DNA of 64,000 bases from Cheilinus undulatus (taxonomy: Eukaryota; Chordata; Actinopteri; Labriformes; Labridae), in NCBI RefSeq assembly GCF_018320785.1, contig NC_054873.1, positions 23,092,196 to 23,156,195 on the forward strand, in the 5' to 3' direction. Shown here one piece after another: positions 40,795 to 52,352 of the stretch (its first letter is position 1; every line of letters starts with the position of its first letter). The translations under genes were made by a program, and so were the position numbers. The notes below the pieces were generated by a model that was not told the DNA's origin, ran no database searches, and saw only the letters and a list, made by a program, of their open reading frames with translations.

Positions 40795-41560
40795 TTAAAA
40801 AAAATACCTTTCCAAGTGAAAATGGGTTAAAGTGGCAATAAAAATGAGTTAAACTACTAAAATGGTACAAAAGCAGCAAAGAAGTGGCAAAAATGGTGAG
40901 AAAAAGTGGCAGAATTGATTAAAAACAAGTGAAAATGGGTTAAAGTGGCAATAAAAATGAGTTAAACTACTAAAATGGTACAAAAGCAGCAAAGAAGTGG
41001 CAAAAATGGTGAGAAAAAGTGGCAGAATTGATTAAAAACAAGTTACAGGTGGTAAAAATGGTCAAAAATGTGGCAAAAAATGAGTAACTCAAATGGGCAA
41101 AAGTGGCAAAAATGGAAAAAGGCAGCTTAAATATGCAAGAAGGGGCAAAAAAGGGGAAAAAAATTGAAAATAGCCAAAAGCAGGATAAAAGAGGCAAAAA
41201 CTGGTGGTAAATGGCAAAAATTAATGACAAAAATAGGTTACAATTGGCAAAATTGGTCATAAAACATTAAAAATTTGGCAAAAAATGAGTGAAAAGAGAC
41301 TCAAATGGGCAAAAGTGGCAAAAAATTGGTGAAAATGGGCAAAAATGGGGGGAAAAATTGAAAAAAATGTAAGAAAATGAGTTATAGATGCTAAAAATGA
41401 AAAAACATTACAAATTTGGCAAAAAATGAGTGAAAAGAGACTCAAATGGGCAAAAGTGGCAAAAAATTGGTGAAAATGGGCAAAAATTGGGGGAAAAATT
41501 GAAAAAAATGTAAGAAAATGAGTTATAGATGCTAAAAATGTTAAAAAGGGAAAAATGTGT
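40795..41560. repeat. GGCAAAAATGGG-type tandem repeat array
   Basis: Degenerate array of 'agtggcaaaaatgg' units containing two higher-order direct duplications: an essentially exact 113-bp unit (40813-40925 and 40926-41038) and a nearly exact 141-bp unit (41271-41411 and 41412-41552). ORFs predicted here on the minus strand are artefacts. The same kind of unit in opposite orientation is at 57860-58290. Confidence 0.9.
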
Positions 41561-41564
41561 TATA

Positions 41565-42855
41565 ACCCAAGGACATTTTTAGGCATTGTCCTTAAATTTT
41601 GACCAAATGACTCAAGGATAAACTGATTACATTCTGGAGGTCAAAGGTCAATTCCATGGATGCTGTTGCTTAAAACATTTCCACAAATCACACTACCACA
41701 GAAAACACCCCAGCCCTTCTTCTTGACCCATAACTATTCTTCAACCATTCAGCAATTGGATACTTTGCAGGTGCATATCAACCTTGAAGGAAGTCGTATT
41801 TTTCTGTAAATTGTAGCCCATAAAAAGTATTATTATTAAACACGCTTCAATTGATGCATCAGAGTTCAGTATTTCGCAGTAAGAAATATAGGTGCATAAA
41901 AAAGTATTGCAGGAAAAACACTAAAGCCTTTTGTGAGAAGCACTCCCTTGGTTAAAGCAGTTCTTTTCTGTCCCATACATGTTAAAGATGTTATTTTAAC
42001 AAAACACAGACAACTATTCTGCCTTATTTTAAAGAGGAACACCCCCCTGGCAGTATTTACAGGACACAAAAAGTTGCTCTGTCCAAATAATCAGTTTTAA
42101 CACTCATAGTCTCTTTAGCTCCTGTTGGTCATAAAGAGAGATCTGCTTAAAATTTAGTTTGTTTCATTACCATCTGAGACGCCATACAGGAGCTTTGAGT
42201 GACTTAAAATCTTACTTGAAAAAATTTTAATGTAAATGCTGTGCTTATATTCTGCAGGCCACTGAATCAGTAGTATGTATTGCATCTTTAATCCAGTGTG
42301 TTTCCTGTTAATTCCTATTCAAACATGCAGACGGGTCTGTATAAACCTGTTGGGACAGTGGAGAAATCTGGTCCCAGAGCTTTGCCAACAGTGGCTGGTT
42401 CTCACATTCAGCTACAGCACAGCAAGCATCATTGACTGCTCTCCCCGCTGGCTTACTGTGACCTTTTCAAAATGCTATACAGCCCAGCTTAATGACGAAC
42501 ACACCGGCTGACATTTACAGATGCCGGCACTCTGTTGAACAGTTCAGAAAAAACATCTAAACACTAATGTTGCTTTTCCCCAAAAGGCATCCCTAAATGT
42601 GAAGGTAAGGCAGATGTGTGTGAAACTCAAATCCTGAAACAAACAATTTGGTTGGACCTCTAAATACTTTGAAAAGGCAAAGCAGGGTATTCAATTGGAA
42701 ATCCTAATGTGGGGTCTTTATACAAAATTTATTCTGAATGGTCAGGACTAGTAAGTGTGCCCGCCGGTAAAGTAAGACTCTGTAGTCAGTGACTTCAGAG
42801 CTCTTTAATACTGTTAGGTTTGCAGATCAGATTACTTTCATAATAATATGTAGAC
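41565..42855. other. Non-repetitive-looking stretch, nothing recognised
   Basis: No exon recognised. Segment 42310-42540 has a higher GC content and a 78-codon open frame, but no splice context or family resemblance was seen. Confidence 0.3.
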
Positions 42856-43084
42856 ATTTTGTCAGGTGAGCTTTTGCAGCAGAAGGCCTCTTAGCACAAC
42901 TGCATTGTTGTGAAATACACATGGTACTGTTACGTCTCCCCCTTTAAGACAACATGGATTTGCTAACAACCAGAGGATGGTGACACTGGTGAGGACAGTG
43001 TCAGTGTCATGACTGCCCTCCACCTTCAGGCCCAATTGCACTGCTGTCGGCAACACGTGCACTAGAACCTGAACATGAAGAGGA

Positions 43085-43515
43085 ATGCTATGTTAAGTGA
43101 TTCTCCCTATGGGAGTTGGATTGTAGGGTCAAAATATAGGGAAGACAGAGTGGGATGCCATCCCACAGCAGTGTGGGACCAGGATGAGGTGCGAGGCTGT
43201 TAAGGCTGTGTGTGGTTCTTCCACACTCTACTGAGCTCCTGTTTATAACAGGATAACAACCCCAAACAAGAGTCAGTAGCAAAATACACTATCTGGCATT
43301 GGCAGAGAAGATTTTGCAAATTTTTCAAGGGCACAACCTACTACTGGCACAACTAGGCACAACCTACATATTCTGCTCTGCTGCTCATCCCACAAATGCA
43401 TGTTCCTTACTAATGTGTCACAATTTAAAAGGGAAATATATACAGGCTTTTAACGGTATATGATTTATTTCTAGGAAGCATTGTTACAACAAAGAAATAA
43501 TCTACCAAACACATT
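43085..43515 (+). mobile_element. Internally deleted Tc1-like element, same family as 32190-33430
   Basis: Transposase middle-region DNA ('ggagttggattgtagggtca', 43108-43127) is joined directly to late transposase DNA ('tgggatgccatcccacagca', 43151-43170) and then to the family's 3' terminal sequence ('gctgctcatcccacaaatgc', 43378-43397). This is a deletion derivative in plus orientation. Confidence 0.75.
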
Positions 43516-43519
43516 TTCT

Positions 43520-46365
43520 TAGTTTAATACTAGGCTTATTTGGACTTTTAATGTTTTTATAGTCTTTACTTCTTTTTTAATTTTATATCTAAATTAATTT
43601 ACTCCTTGATGTTTCATTTATGCTCAGTGTCATGTCTTTTAATGGTCTCAGTGTTATAAATGTTTTGAAGCCTTTTCAGTTTATTTATGTATGATGCTCT
43701 ATAGATAATCCTGCCTACCCTTAAAAGCTATTTGTAAGAAAAAACAAATCCACATGAATTAAACATCTTAGTTTAATTTAAAATCATGGCACGCTCTGTC
43801 TAAGGCTGTGGAAAGGCCATGAAGATGGATGAGGGAGTGGTAGGTGTGCCTGTTGTGTGATACATCATCCCCATTTTGGCAGGACTGTCAGTGCGATTGA
43901 ATTTACATCAGGTGGCAGACAAGTGATGCAATGATGTCAACACCCAGCTGCAACCCTCTTCCCGAAAACACACGTCTGAGGTCATGAGAGTCACTCGATG
44001 TGATTACAAAGCTTCCACCCAAAGACCCTGTTAGGATACAGACATCCTGAAAGCACTTGGCCTGCATCGTGATTCTCCCTGCACAGAGAGGGGGGCAGTA
44101 GAGCAGCTAAAGAAGGAGGTCAATGGACCCAAATGATCACCACATAAATCGCTCCCATTCCAGTGTGTGCATTACTGAAGGGAAGATGGCTGCTCAGAGG
44201 GCTGTTTGGTTTACATTTATCAGCCATAGCTTCCATGAACCCTTGAAAAAAGTCCATCTATCATGTGTAGGATGGAATTAATGGCATTAGCCAGGGGTCT
44301 ATCAGAGGGTTAAAGACTTACATTAGCTTCATATTGAGCGAAGCAAGTAAAGGCATGGCCGGCTAACAGGATATTGTGCATTCAATGTGCATCATTTGCA
44401 TTTCTAAAATCAGATAAGAGCACAAAATAGAGAAGTTAACCCTCTAACCCTTTTTGTGTGGGCTAATGATATGATCTTTATTGACCAGGAAGTGCGATTC
44501 AGCACGGTCTCTGGACAGATGATTGGCTATTAAGTTGAGCTAAGCTGATACAAGACAAGCTGAACAATAGCTGACACTGCTGGAACAGCTTCATTTTGAA
44601 GCAGCAGCGGCAGGTCTTTATTCCGAGGGTGATTGTGAGGTTACACATTTAGCTGAGGTGGGAATAGCTTTAAATCTGTCTTACACGCTCTACTCCAGCT
44701 GCAGAGGACAGATACAGGCCCATCCATGGCACTTCAAACAGAGCAGCCCAGCCCAACGTGTACGCCACACGGGAGCGAAGGAGCTCCCTGTATCCCCACT
44801 CTGTCCTTATCTGTGAACAACAGGGGAGCAAGGTAAACAACTAAGGAATTAAAAGTAAATTAGCCCCGTTAATGCTGTTTCTACAGTGCTAATTGTTGAA
44901 TCATCCAGGGTTTTGTGCACAGTTTTTGGCAGCAGTTCCCAGGAAAAGCCTATGAGGAAACTCTTGTTCTTTTTTTGTGTTCTGATGCCAGATGATGCAC
45001 CAGAATCCCTGATAAAAATGTCTTGCCATATTGTTTTCTTGTTCAATAGTATACGCGTGCTTGAGGCTCTTCCACAAAACCATCATCACAACCTTGGCTC
45101 ATGATGATCCTTGGTGTTCAAGGTCTTCTAAGCTTGCAGCTCTTGTGTTCAGATTCAGACTATGACGCCCACATTCAAGATCTCCCTCCTCCCACACATG
45201 CTTGGTTCACTCTATTGGCTTTCCTGCTTTTGTCTGTCAAGGCCAGTCTTCTAATCACATCACTTTTCCTACAGTTTAGTCCAAGAATCACACAAGGCAT
45301 CACACAATGCCTGCTGACCTTGTTTGATTACATTATCTCCTGAGTGTCTCTGATTTCTGAGACATAAGTAGCATCAGAATTAATCTGCAGACACAACCTA
45401 GACAGTCAAGGCTGGAGTTGAAGAAGAAGGGTATTCTCTGCTTGAGGAAAGCTGTTAAATGTTTCAATAAGAGCAGCTGAAAAAGCTAAACTCTCTTCTG
45501 TTTGGCACACATTTTTCTTTACTGAGACGCACATTTTTTCTAGACTACAACCTCATTCTGGTGAAGCCACACAAATCACCTCAGAGCAACAATACAAAGC
45601 CACTAGATGTCACTGTGGCCCCATTCGACCTAGTCTCAGCTGCTCTACAAACACTAACCTCTGTGTGAGAACTGTCTCGGTGTAACTGAATCCTCTGCTG
45701 CTACTGTGTCTACAATGCACAACTGCAATATGTAGAAAATGCGTGCAAAGCTATTACTATTCAGGACCACCTCCACATTCTTGTGTCTGCAGCACTCGAG
45801 AAACCACAACAGTGCCCGGCGGCAGAAGGGGTTGGAAATTACTGTACACTTTAGTGCTGCTGGAGAGGCGCTGCATACATTATGGTGAAGCTGAACCCAG
45901 GGTCCTGCCTGCAGGGAGTACTACAGACCTGCCAATGAAAAAATACATTGATGATTTCACACTTGTTTGGTGTTATTACTGAATTTTTGTAGCAGTAGCG
46001 ATGTGTGCAGAACAGTTTGACAAGTAAAAGATGATTATGCCAGATTTCTGACGCCATGTGCAAATTTTTTCCTCTAATATTTTAATGAATCTTTTTATCT
46101 TTGAACACACATAACCAATACAATGCCATTGGAAACACACACTGACCACACAAAAGTTTACACATAAATCCCTGATACATTATGTATGATATGTATCCAA
46201 TTATGGAACAAGGAATAGAGGATGAGTAGTAAAAAATAAATCATGGACACACAATACAAGTTTTGTCATATGCTGACATTTCAAAACTCAGATGGGCTGA
46301 TGTTGAGATCAATTCAAATATCAGTACTAATACATAAACACGTTTTGTTATAAGGAACACTAAGA
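43520..46365. other. Long non-repetitive-looking stretch, no gene recognised
   Basis: About 2.8 kb with no confident exon or transposon. The block 44450-44840 is of balanced base composition and contrasts with its AT-rich neighbours; it is a candidate regulatory element. Confidence 0.3.
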
Positions 46366-46370
46366 CTAAG

Positions 46371-46545
46371 GCGCAGATGGGCTAGTGGTTAAGCCGCGTC
46401 CCATGCACACAGGCTGCCGGTGTTAAAGTCCGGCCTGCTGCTCCTTTCCTGCATGTCCCTCCCCCAATTTCTCATTCCTGATTCCAGCTCTATCCACTGT
46501 CCTCCTCTCTAAATAAAGCAATGTGACAGACTAGACAACAAGACA
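46371..46545 (+). repeat. tRNA-derived SINE
   Basis: The head 'gcgcagatgggctagtggtt' resembles a tRNA A-box region, and 'gttaaagtccggcctgctgc' occupies the B-box position in degraded form. The body has the 'cctgcatgtccctcccccaa' segment and the 3' end is 'ctctaaataaagcaatg'. This is the layout of a widespread fish SINE; a poorer copy is at 6655. It is not a functional tRNA gene. Confidence 0.8.
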
Positions 46546-46984
46546 GACAACATTTAAATATTATAATGAATTTGGGAGCTACAAATAGTACTGTAACAGT
46601 GCTGACAGTGAGGAACATAGAGCACTGAATGCAAAGTGCCCTTTAATGGAGCTTATTCTTTCAAATTAAGAATAATTCTACTTATTAAACAACGGGTTGG
46701 CAGGCAAAACACATTCTTCTTAAGTGCAAAAAATTACACTAGCTGTACATCAGACCTAGAACTTCACTTCTAAGATCCCACATTAAAGTTTGATTATTGA
46801 GGATAACAGTTTTGCTGATTCTGCTTGAAATTAGTGGTTTCAAATTAATGGGTGAGGACTTAACAGTGGATCACTGAGCTGTTTTCAGTGGGTCACGAAT
46901 GTCATGAAAAACAAAACATTTTGCAAAGAGTCAATGTATCACAGCTCTAAATAGACATATAATTAATTTTACTCTGTTTTGCAG

Positions 46985-47506
46985 TGATATTTAGTAAATT
47001 TGGCCAGTTGAGGTGGACACATGTTGACACATAGCCAAGGTCAAGCTTGACAGTGATGGTCTTTTCACCCTTTGTAAGTGTGGCTTTTTGGCAACCCTAT
47101 GACCAGCACAGCCTCTACCCTAAGCCATTGGTTCCGAACCTGGGGTCTGGTACCCCTTTGTCGGGATGCCAGACCCCAGGTATGAATTCGGGGGGGACGT
47201 CTCTCATTTTTTAATTTGTGTGGTTCTTGAGGGGGCTCGACTCTACTTAGATCCAAGTAGGGGTTGCTCCAGGGCACTGCCCTAGGCCATGCTTACTTGT
47301 CAAACCCCCCCCATACTCTGCCCTAAAGATTTGGACTTTATCATTTCAACAGACTATTTTCAAGTACATCCTGAGCACAACAGGTGTCAATGCTCCTTCT
47401 CACCCAGTGGTTTCCTCAGGCAGCCTATTCGTCATGTCCAAACCTCACTTCAGCCTCAATTTTTTGGCCAAAACATGCCTAAAAGTTCTGCCTAGTACTG
47501 TATTTG
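46985..47506. mobile_element. Tc1-like non-autonomous element, second copy, with internal insertion
   Basis: Shares 'agccaaggtcaagcttgaca', 'tcctcaggcagcctat' and the end 'aaaacatgcctaaaagttct' with 23682-24173. Its centre (about 47110-47225) carries extra sequence with an imperfect palindrome ('cctggggtctgg ... ccagaccccagg', 47139-47178). Confidence 0.65.
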
Positions 47507-47509
47507 GAT

Positions 47510-49015
47510 GCATTCACTCCCAGGGCTTCTGTAATATGCACATTTTCATCAATTTGAGTCGTGACTTCTTATTAGGTAGGTGGTGGATCCTGAGGCTAGG
47601 CCAGTTGAATACTGCTACCACAGTAAACTGCACAAACTGATTCATTCATTCTGCGGCTATGTATCCTGCAAATGGTGCATCAAGGACTTTAGCTGATGTA
47701 TATGGGTGCCTGCACTACCAACTGAGATAAAACAGTGCTTGATAATTACTTTTTGATTTATCATCTGCTGATCTCATGCTGACAATATTGTGCATCCCAC
47801 AGATAAAAGGATATTACTGGAATCATTTCTCCAGGACTCAAAAGTAGCATTCTGACAGTTCCTGGGGCTGTGCTTCATCATTCCATAAAATACTAAGCTT
47901 GTGGGTCTCTTAAGAAGGAGTGTCCAAAAAATGATAGTTACATTTAACCTGTATTGTTATAAAATCAAAGAACAGTTTATCAGTCATCCAAGGATTTAAG
48001 GTGGTTTATTATAAATCCACCAATATTTTTGAGCTGCAAAGGTTAGGTAAGGTACATTAGACATTTACGAAACTGCTTTGTTTAAAATGAAGTTTGATCA
48101 AATGCTAGCATCACTCCATCATTTTAATTCTATATTAGCCTGACAGATCTGCAGTTTATACATGACAAAAAGCAGACACTTTATGCAAAAAACAAAAATA
48201 CCACTTATTAAATATTACCATCAAATCCTATACCTCTTTACCTCTTCTCTATCTCCTCCTTTGTCATATCTTTGCCCTTTCAGTCATGCACCATAAAAAG
48301 GTGGAAGTGTAAATGCACAGCAGATCTACCTGACGGCTGTGTCTGTTTGTTCTGACGGATGGGAGAAAAAAGGTAATCACATTCTTTTCAAGGCAGCCAT
48401 TGCACAAAATCAATACTATATAAGGAGGCCTGATGAATTTGAAATTTGTACTCAGAGTGGATATCGATCAGTCTCAGTCAAAAGTCCTTTGAAAGCCCAT
48501 GTAGATTTACAATCGATGTGTAGTTTAAAACACATAACTTTATCATTATATATCCAACAACAGTAGAAGCTATTTGAAATAACCTGCTAGAATTTTATGT
48601 TGCATTTGAAAGCTTTGTATTTATCTGATATAATTTGGATTTCACACAGCTGTCACAGTCCAGCAGCAGGACTGGCAGAGAGCCAGGCAGGGTGTGGTTC
48701 TCTTGCCTGAAGGAGCACTTTTATGGGTGCAGGACCCCTCCCTCTGGTTTCTGTAACCAGGAGAGACACTGGATTTCACCGAGCAGTTAATGGAGATTTT
48801 GGATGTCTAATACCATCACGCAAACTTCAAATTACCTCAGACATGAGAGCATTTCCAATACAGAAATGTAAATATGATTTGGAGTCAAAAATACCCCATT
48901 AGTTCAGCGTTAATGCAACCCTGATATGTATGAAATTAAAGACTCACAGGGACTCAACCTGGCATGGAGGTCCAGCAGAGAACGCCTTTTCATGTGTAAT
49001 CAAAACTAACTCACT
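47510..49015. other. Stretch with nothing recognised
   Basis: No confident exon or transposon. Short ORFs (for example 48339-48566) show no family resemblance. Confidence 0.3.
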
Positions 49016-49018
49016 CAC

Positions 49019-49060
49019 CTCTTCCTTTAGCTCATCAAACTGAGAGCTATGTGCTGGAAG
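49019..49060 (-). other. Speculative ccdc33 exon (coiled-coil-like)
   Basis: On the minus strand SSQFDELKEE ends exactly at a strong donor (GAG|GTGAGTGAG, exon end 49019), in phase 0 and so compatible with the next known ccdc33 exon at 28381. Possible acceptors give an exon starting at 49060 (14 codons) or 49039 (7 codons), but neither has a good pyrimidine tract, and a stop lies just upstream in this frame. It may be chance. Confidence 0.2.
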
Positions 49061-49382
49061 CTACTCTCCAGACTCCTTTCTAATATCATTACAGGCGGAT
49101 ATACATCGCCTGGACTAATCCAGCTGTTCCCCACAATTAAATTTTAGCCTCTTAGACATTTCTAACCCAAGTTCATCACAACAGTGCTTTCCGGGCTGCG
49201 ACTTTATGATTGAGTTACTGGCTGTAGAGGGAATCTAGTAAAAAAATATTTACAAGGTAGTCATGTCCAATTCAGCAGCACAGTTTGTCTTCTTTAAGTA
49301 GATTCAAAATAATAAAGCAAATGTCTGCAAGGATTGTTACTAATGTAGAAAATCCCCCTTTCCTCCTCTGACTCTCCTTTAC

Positions 49383-49508
49383 CTGGCTCTCTGTTGCCTG
49401 CATGGGTGGAGCTTCGGAGCCAATAAAGGCAGCCAGATAACCTGTGTCAATCTCTATTAGAACAACAGAGCTGCCTGGTGGCATGGAGATGACCCCTTTA
49501 TCCAATTG
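49383..49508 (-). other. Speculative 42-codon exon, possibly ccdc33
   Basis: Open on the minus strand between TTCAG| and |GTAAAG, exactly 126 bp with phase 0 at both ends. The peptide contains PPGSSVVLIEIDTGYLAAFI, balanced in composition and codon use, unlike the surrounding AT-rich DNA. Phase fits joining to 49060/49039 and then 28381. I do not recognise the peptide. A conserved non-coding element is the main alternative. Confidence 0.25.
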
Positions 49509-50469
49509 CTGAACTGTGTGTTTGAAGTTTACATATGGTATGATAATCCTGCCGCTAGGGGGCTCTCAATCAAAGCAATAACAAGAGTTGACAAGTTGAG
49601 ATGTGCTACTGTTCTCAGCTCTGACCACCATTACTTCTCATTTTGAATTGGGAAAACTGTTGCCACAGAGTTAGAAGCATAGCGTTGTCCAAAATGTCTT
49701 GGGATGCATTAAGACTGCACTCACTGGAGATAAGGGGCCTGACCCAAACCTTGAAAACAGCCCCATGCCATTATATCTCCTCCGCTAAACTTCAGTTGGC
49801 ACAGTGCAGTCAGGCAGGTAACCTCCCAGCATCCACCAAACCCAGACTTTTGAGAAGCATGAATAATCACTCCACACTCCACAATTAACAGGAGCAGCAA
49901 AATACTTTAGCCCATATAGTGTATCATTCATACAAGTAGTTTAAACTAAGTGACAGCTAACAGTATCCCTAACCCTAAACATTATTCAACTAGCTAATAT
50001 TTTTACATCTTGTTTAAAACTCTATCTTTACATAGGGTTCAGCAATTTAAAAAGCCTTTAAATATGGAATTGTTGTGATGTTTTCTAGTAATTATCTAGT
50101 AAAATACCTTTACTTAGAAGTAGGGGTGCACTGAAAAATCAGTTTTACTTTGGTTTCTGCTGATATAGGCCCTGCTGATTTACAGCTGCCATTAGAAAAT
50201 CAGTAACCAGTGTTTATCTGTCGTGTCATATCAATGAAATGTTTGCATCAAGTTCATATAAGAGTTGAATCAAGTAGTAGATTTTTTAGTGGACAGAAGT
50301 TGTCTGATGGAGTGACTCAGATCTATTCTTGCAGTCAAACAGGAGAAAAATACTGGCATAAAGAAGGTCTTACACCAAAAGAAGTGATGATAAGACGCCA
50401 ATATAGGCCCAGATTTTTTACAACTGGTCCATCTCTGTTTAGAAGTCAAACTAATGTGAGAGTAAGAAT

Positions 50470-50521
50470 TTATTTCCCCCCCGGGGGATCAATAAAGGAT
50501 TGATTGATTGATTGATTGATA
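50470..50521 (+). repeat. Retroposon 3' tail with (ATTG)n
   Basis: 'ccccccgggggatcaataaa' followed by (GATT)n is the typical 3' end of fish LINE-type elements. The body upstream is not clearly identifiable. Confidence 0.65.
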
Positions 50522-52060
50522 TTTCAGAATCCGTCATATTTTATGTATCCTTTGGGCAGTTTTGCAGTTAATCTTACAGATAATAAAGCGGGAATAAATA
50601 TAGGAAAAAAATAAAGGATATAGGAAAGTATGAAGTATTGCAAAGTAGAGAACCTAGAAAACACCATCGCCACTGCTATTGATACTGTTTAAAGGACACA
50701 AAAATCAAGCAAAGGAGACTTCTCTTTGCAAATAAACAACTTTATATTTTTAGAGATCAGCTCAGTAAACAGGAAGGAGCAGCACACAGTACAACTCAGA
50801 GAGAAATTCTCTCCAGACTCTGCTTGGCATCTTTAATTTGAATATTGGCTCTCAAATGAACCCTTCATTAACCTGGCATCTGGAGGCCATCTAACAAGCA
50901 GACTTTCCCTTGAAGCACAGCTCCAATCTGTCTCCCTGAAATAAGGGTGCTGACCTGCGACGAGCATTGAAGACAGGAGGTCTGTGTGTGTTTGAGGAAG
51001 GCGATCACTGAGGAAATCTATGGCAGTAAGGTATGCATGGTCACACAGTCTTGTCTTTGTGTGCCTAACGTATATTTGCTCTGCCTGTCTGAACCACCTC
51101 TATGCTGACACATGCATGGATGTTACTCTCCGTTATATCAAATGCACATTTAACGGGCTATTGAACCTTTCGATCTTTCTGGTTGGACTGGCTCTCTTTT
51201 TTTTTCCCCAAAACTGGGTGGGTAATTTATGGCGTTGAACACACCAATTTTCTGCCTCAGCACAGGAGGTTAGAGAGAACAGCTGCAGAGATGATGTTCC
51301 TCTTCATCCAGCAGCAGGCAACCAGTTGCAGTGAAGTCCCCCCCTTGGCGCTGTCCATGGTGCTGGAGAGAACAAAAGCATCAAAGCTGGAGCACTCATC
51401 CTCGCTCCTGCTCGTACTGGGGAGGGGCTGAAGCAGAGAAGGGGGAGGCACCATGTGTACTTGATTCAATTAGGCAGTCTGTGAGGCCTCCCTTGGGAAA
51501 AATGGGAGGCAAGAAGGGGGCTGCAGGCCTGTCTGACAAAGACGTTCAAACCCAACCCTTTGCCCCTTCTCAATCCAGCTCATTAGTCAGACGAGTGAGT
51601 GTTGATCGTCTCAAACAGTGTCCTCAGCACATGACAGGATGAGGAGGAGCAGATCTGCTCTGATGCTATGTTGTGTGATGCAGCAGAGAGAATAAATAAT
51701 CCACCCTTGTTAGGATTTTCATTCCACTGGTGAGTCAGATGTATTAAATGACGAGGAAAAGGCCTTTTCAAACATTTTGTACATAATTTATATTCCATGT
51801 GTTTGTGCACAGATTTGATATTGATATGGGCAGAGCAGTGGCAGGTGCAGGTGAGTGAAGCTAAAATATTTGTAGCTCCCTCTGCAGACTGACTAAAGCA
51901 CGGGCCATAAACCCCTCCTCCTCCATGTTAACAGATGTGACATGGGTCAAGCTATAGAGTGAATGCATGTCAAATCATTTTTGTCAAACTCTGACCTTGT
52001 TTATAGTTAATTATCATGGTGACTTATGTCCAGGTGCTCATTTTTCTGACTAGTCTAGTA
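50522..52060. other. Non-repetitive-looking stretch, nothing recognised
   Basis: The block 51240-51660 is GC-richer with overlapping open frames on both strands but no coherent splice sites or recognised protein. It may be conserved non-coding DNA. Confidence 0.3.
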
Positions 52061-52063
52061 CAT

Positions 52064-52352
52064 TGGCTCTCAAACGGTTCAGTGTCAGGACCCAGAACCA
52101 CTTCCTTATTGACAAAATTATCCAAATGTATTTTATTTTTCCATCAATAGATGTTTTTAATGAGAAAACAGGGCAGTTTGGACTCTAGGTGGAACAAAAT
52201 ATGTGATGGAACAAAGAGATGGAGACATGTCCTTCAAAATAAAAGCACATCATAGACTTTTTGCTACTTTTTCTCTATGGTACACATCTGGGACCCACTG
52301 AAAACAACTTTGCGAACAACTTTTGCATCCTGGTCTACCAGTTGAGAACCAA
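52064..52352. mobile_element. Short inverted-repeat element (hAT-like MITE)
   Basis: Left end 'ggctctcaaacggttcagtg' and right end 'ctaccagttgagaaccaaag' are imperfect inverted repeats (ggctctcaaa.tggt / accagttgagaacc). 'aggaccca' and 'tgggaccca' follow inside. This is the pattern of abundant fish hAT-derived MITEs. No clear target duplication noted. Confidence 0.5.

Noticed and set aside
40970-41445. Minus-strand open frames rich in Phe/Leu
   Set aside because: They are translations of the GGCAAAAATGGG tandem array, not genes.
42862-43062. 66-codon minus-strand open frame as an exon
   Set aside because: No convincing donor/acceptor pair was found and it abuts a Tc1-like relic at 43085.
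46371-46460. A tRNA gene
   Set aside because: The A-box-like head and degraded B-box are followed by a SINE body and tail; the cloverleaf cannot be formed convincingly.
51331-51642. 103-codon plus-strand open frame
   Set aside because: No splice sites, promoter or protein family resemblance; kept only as a balanced-composition block.
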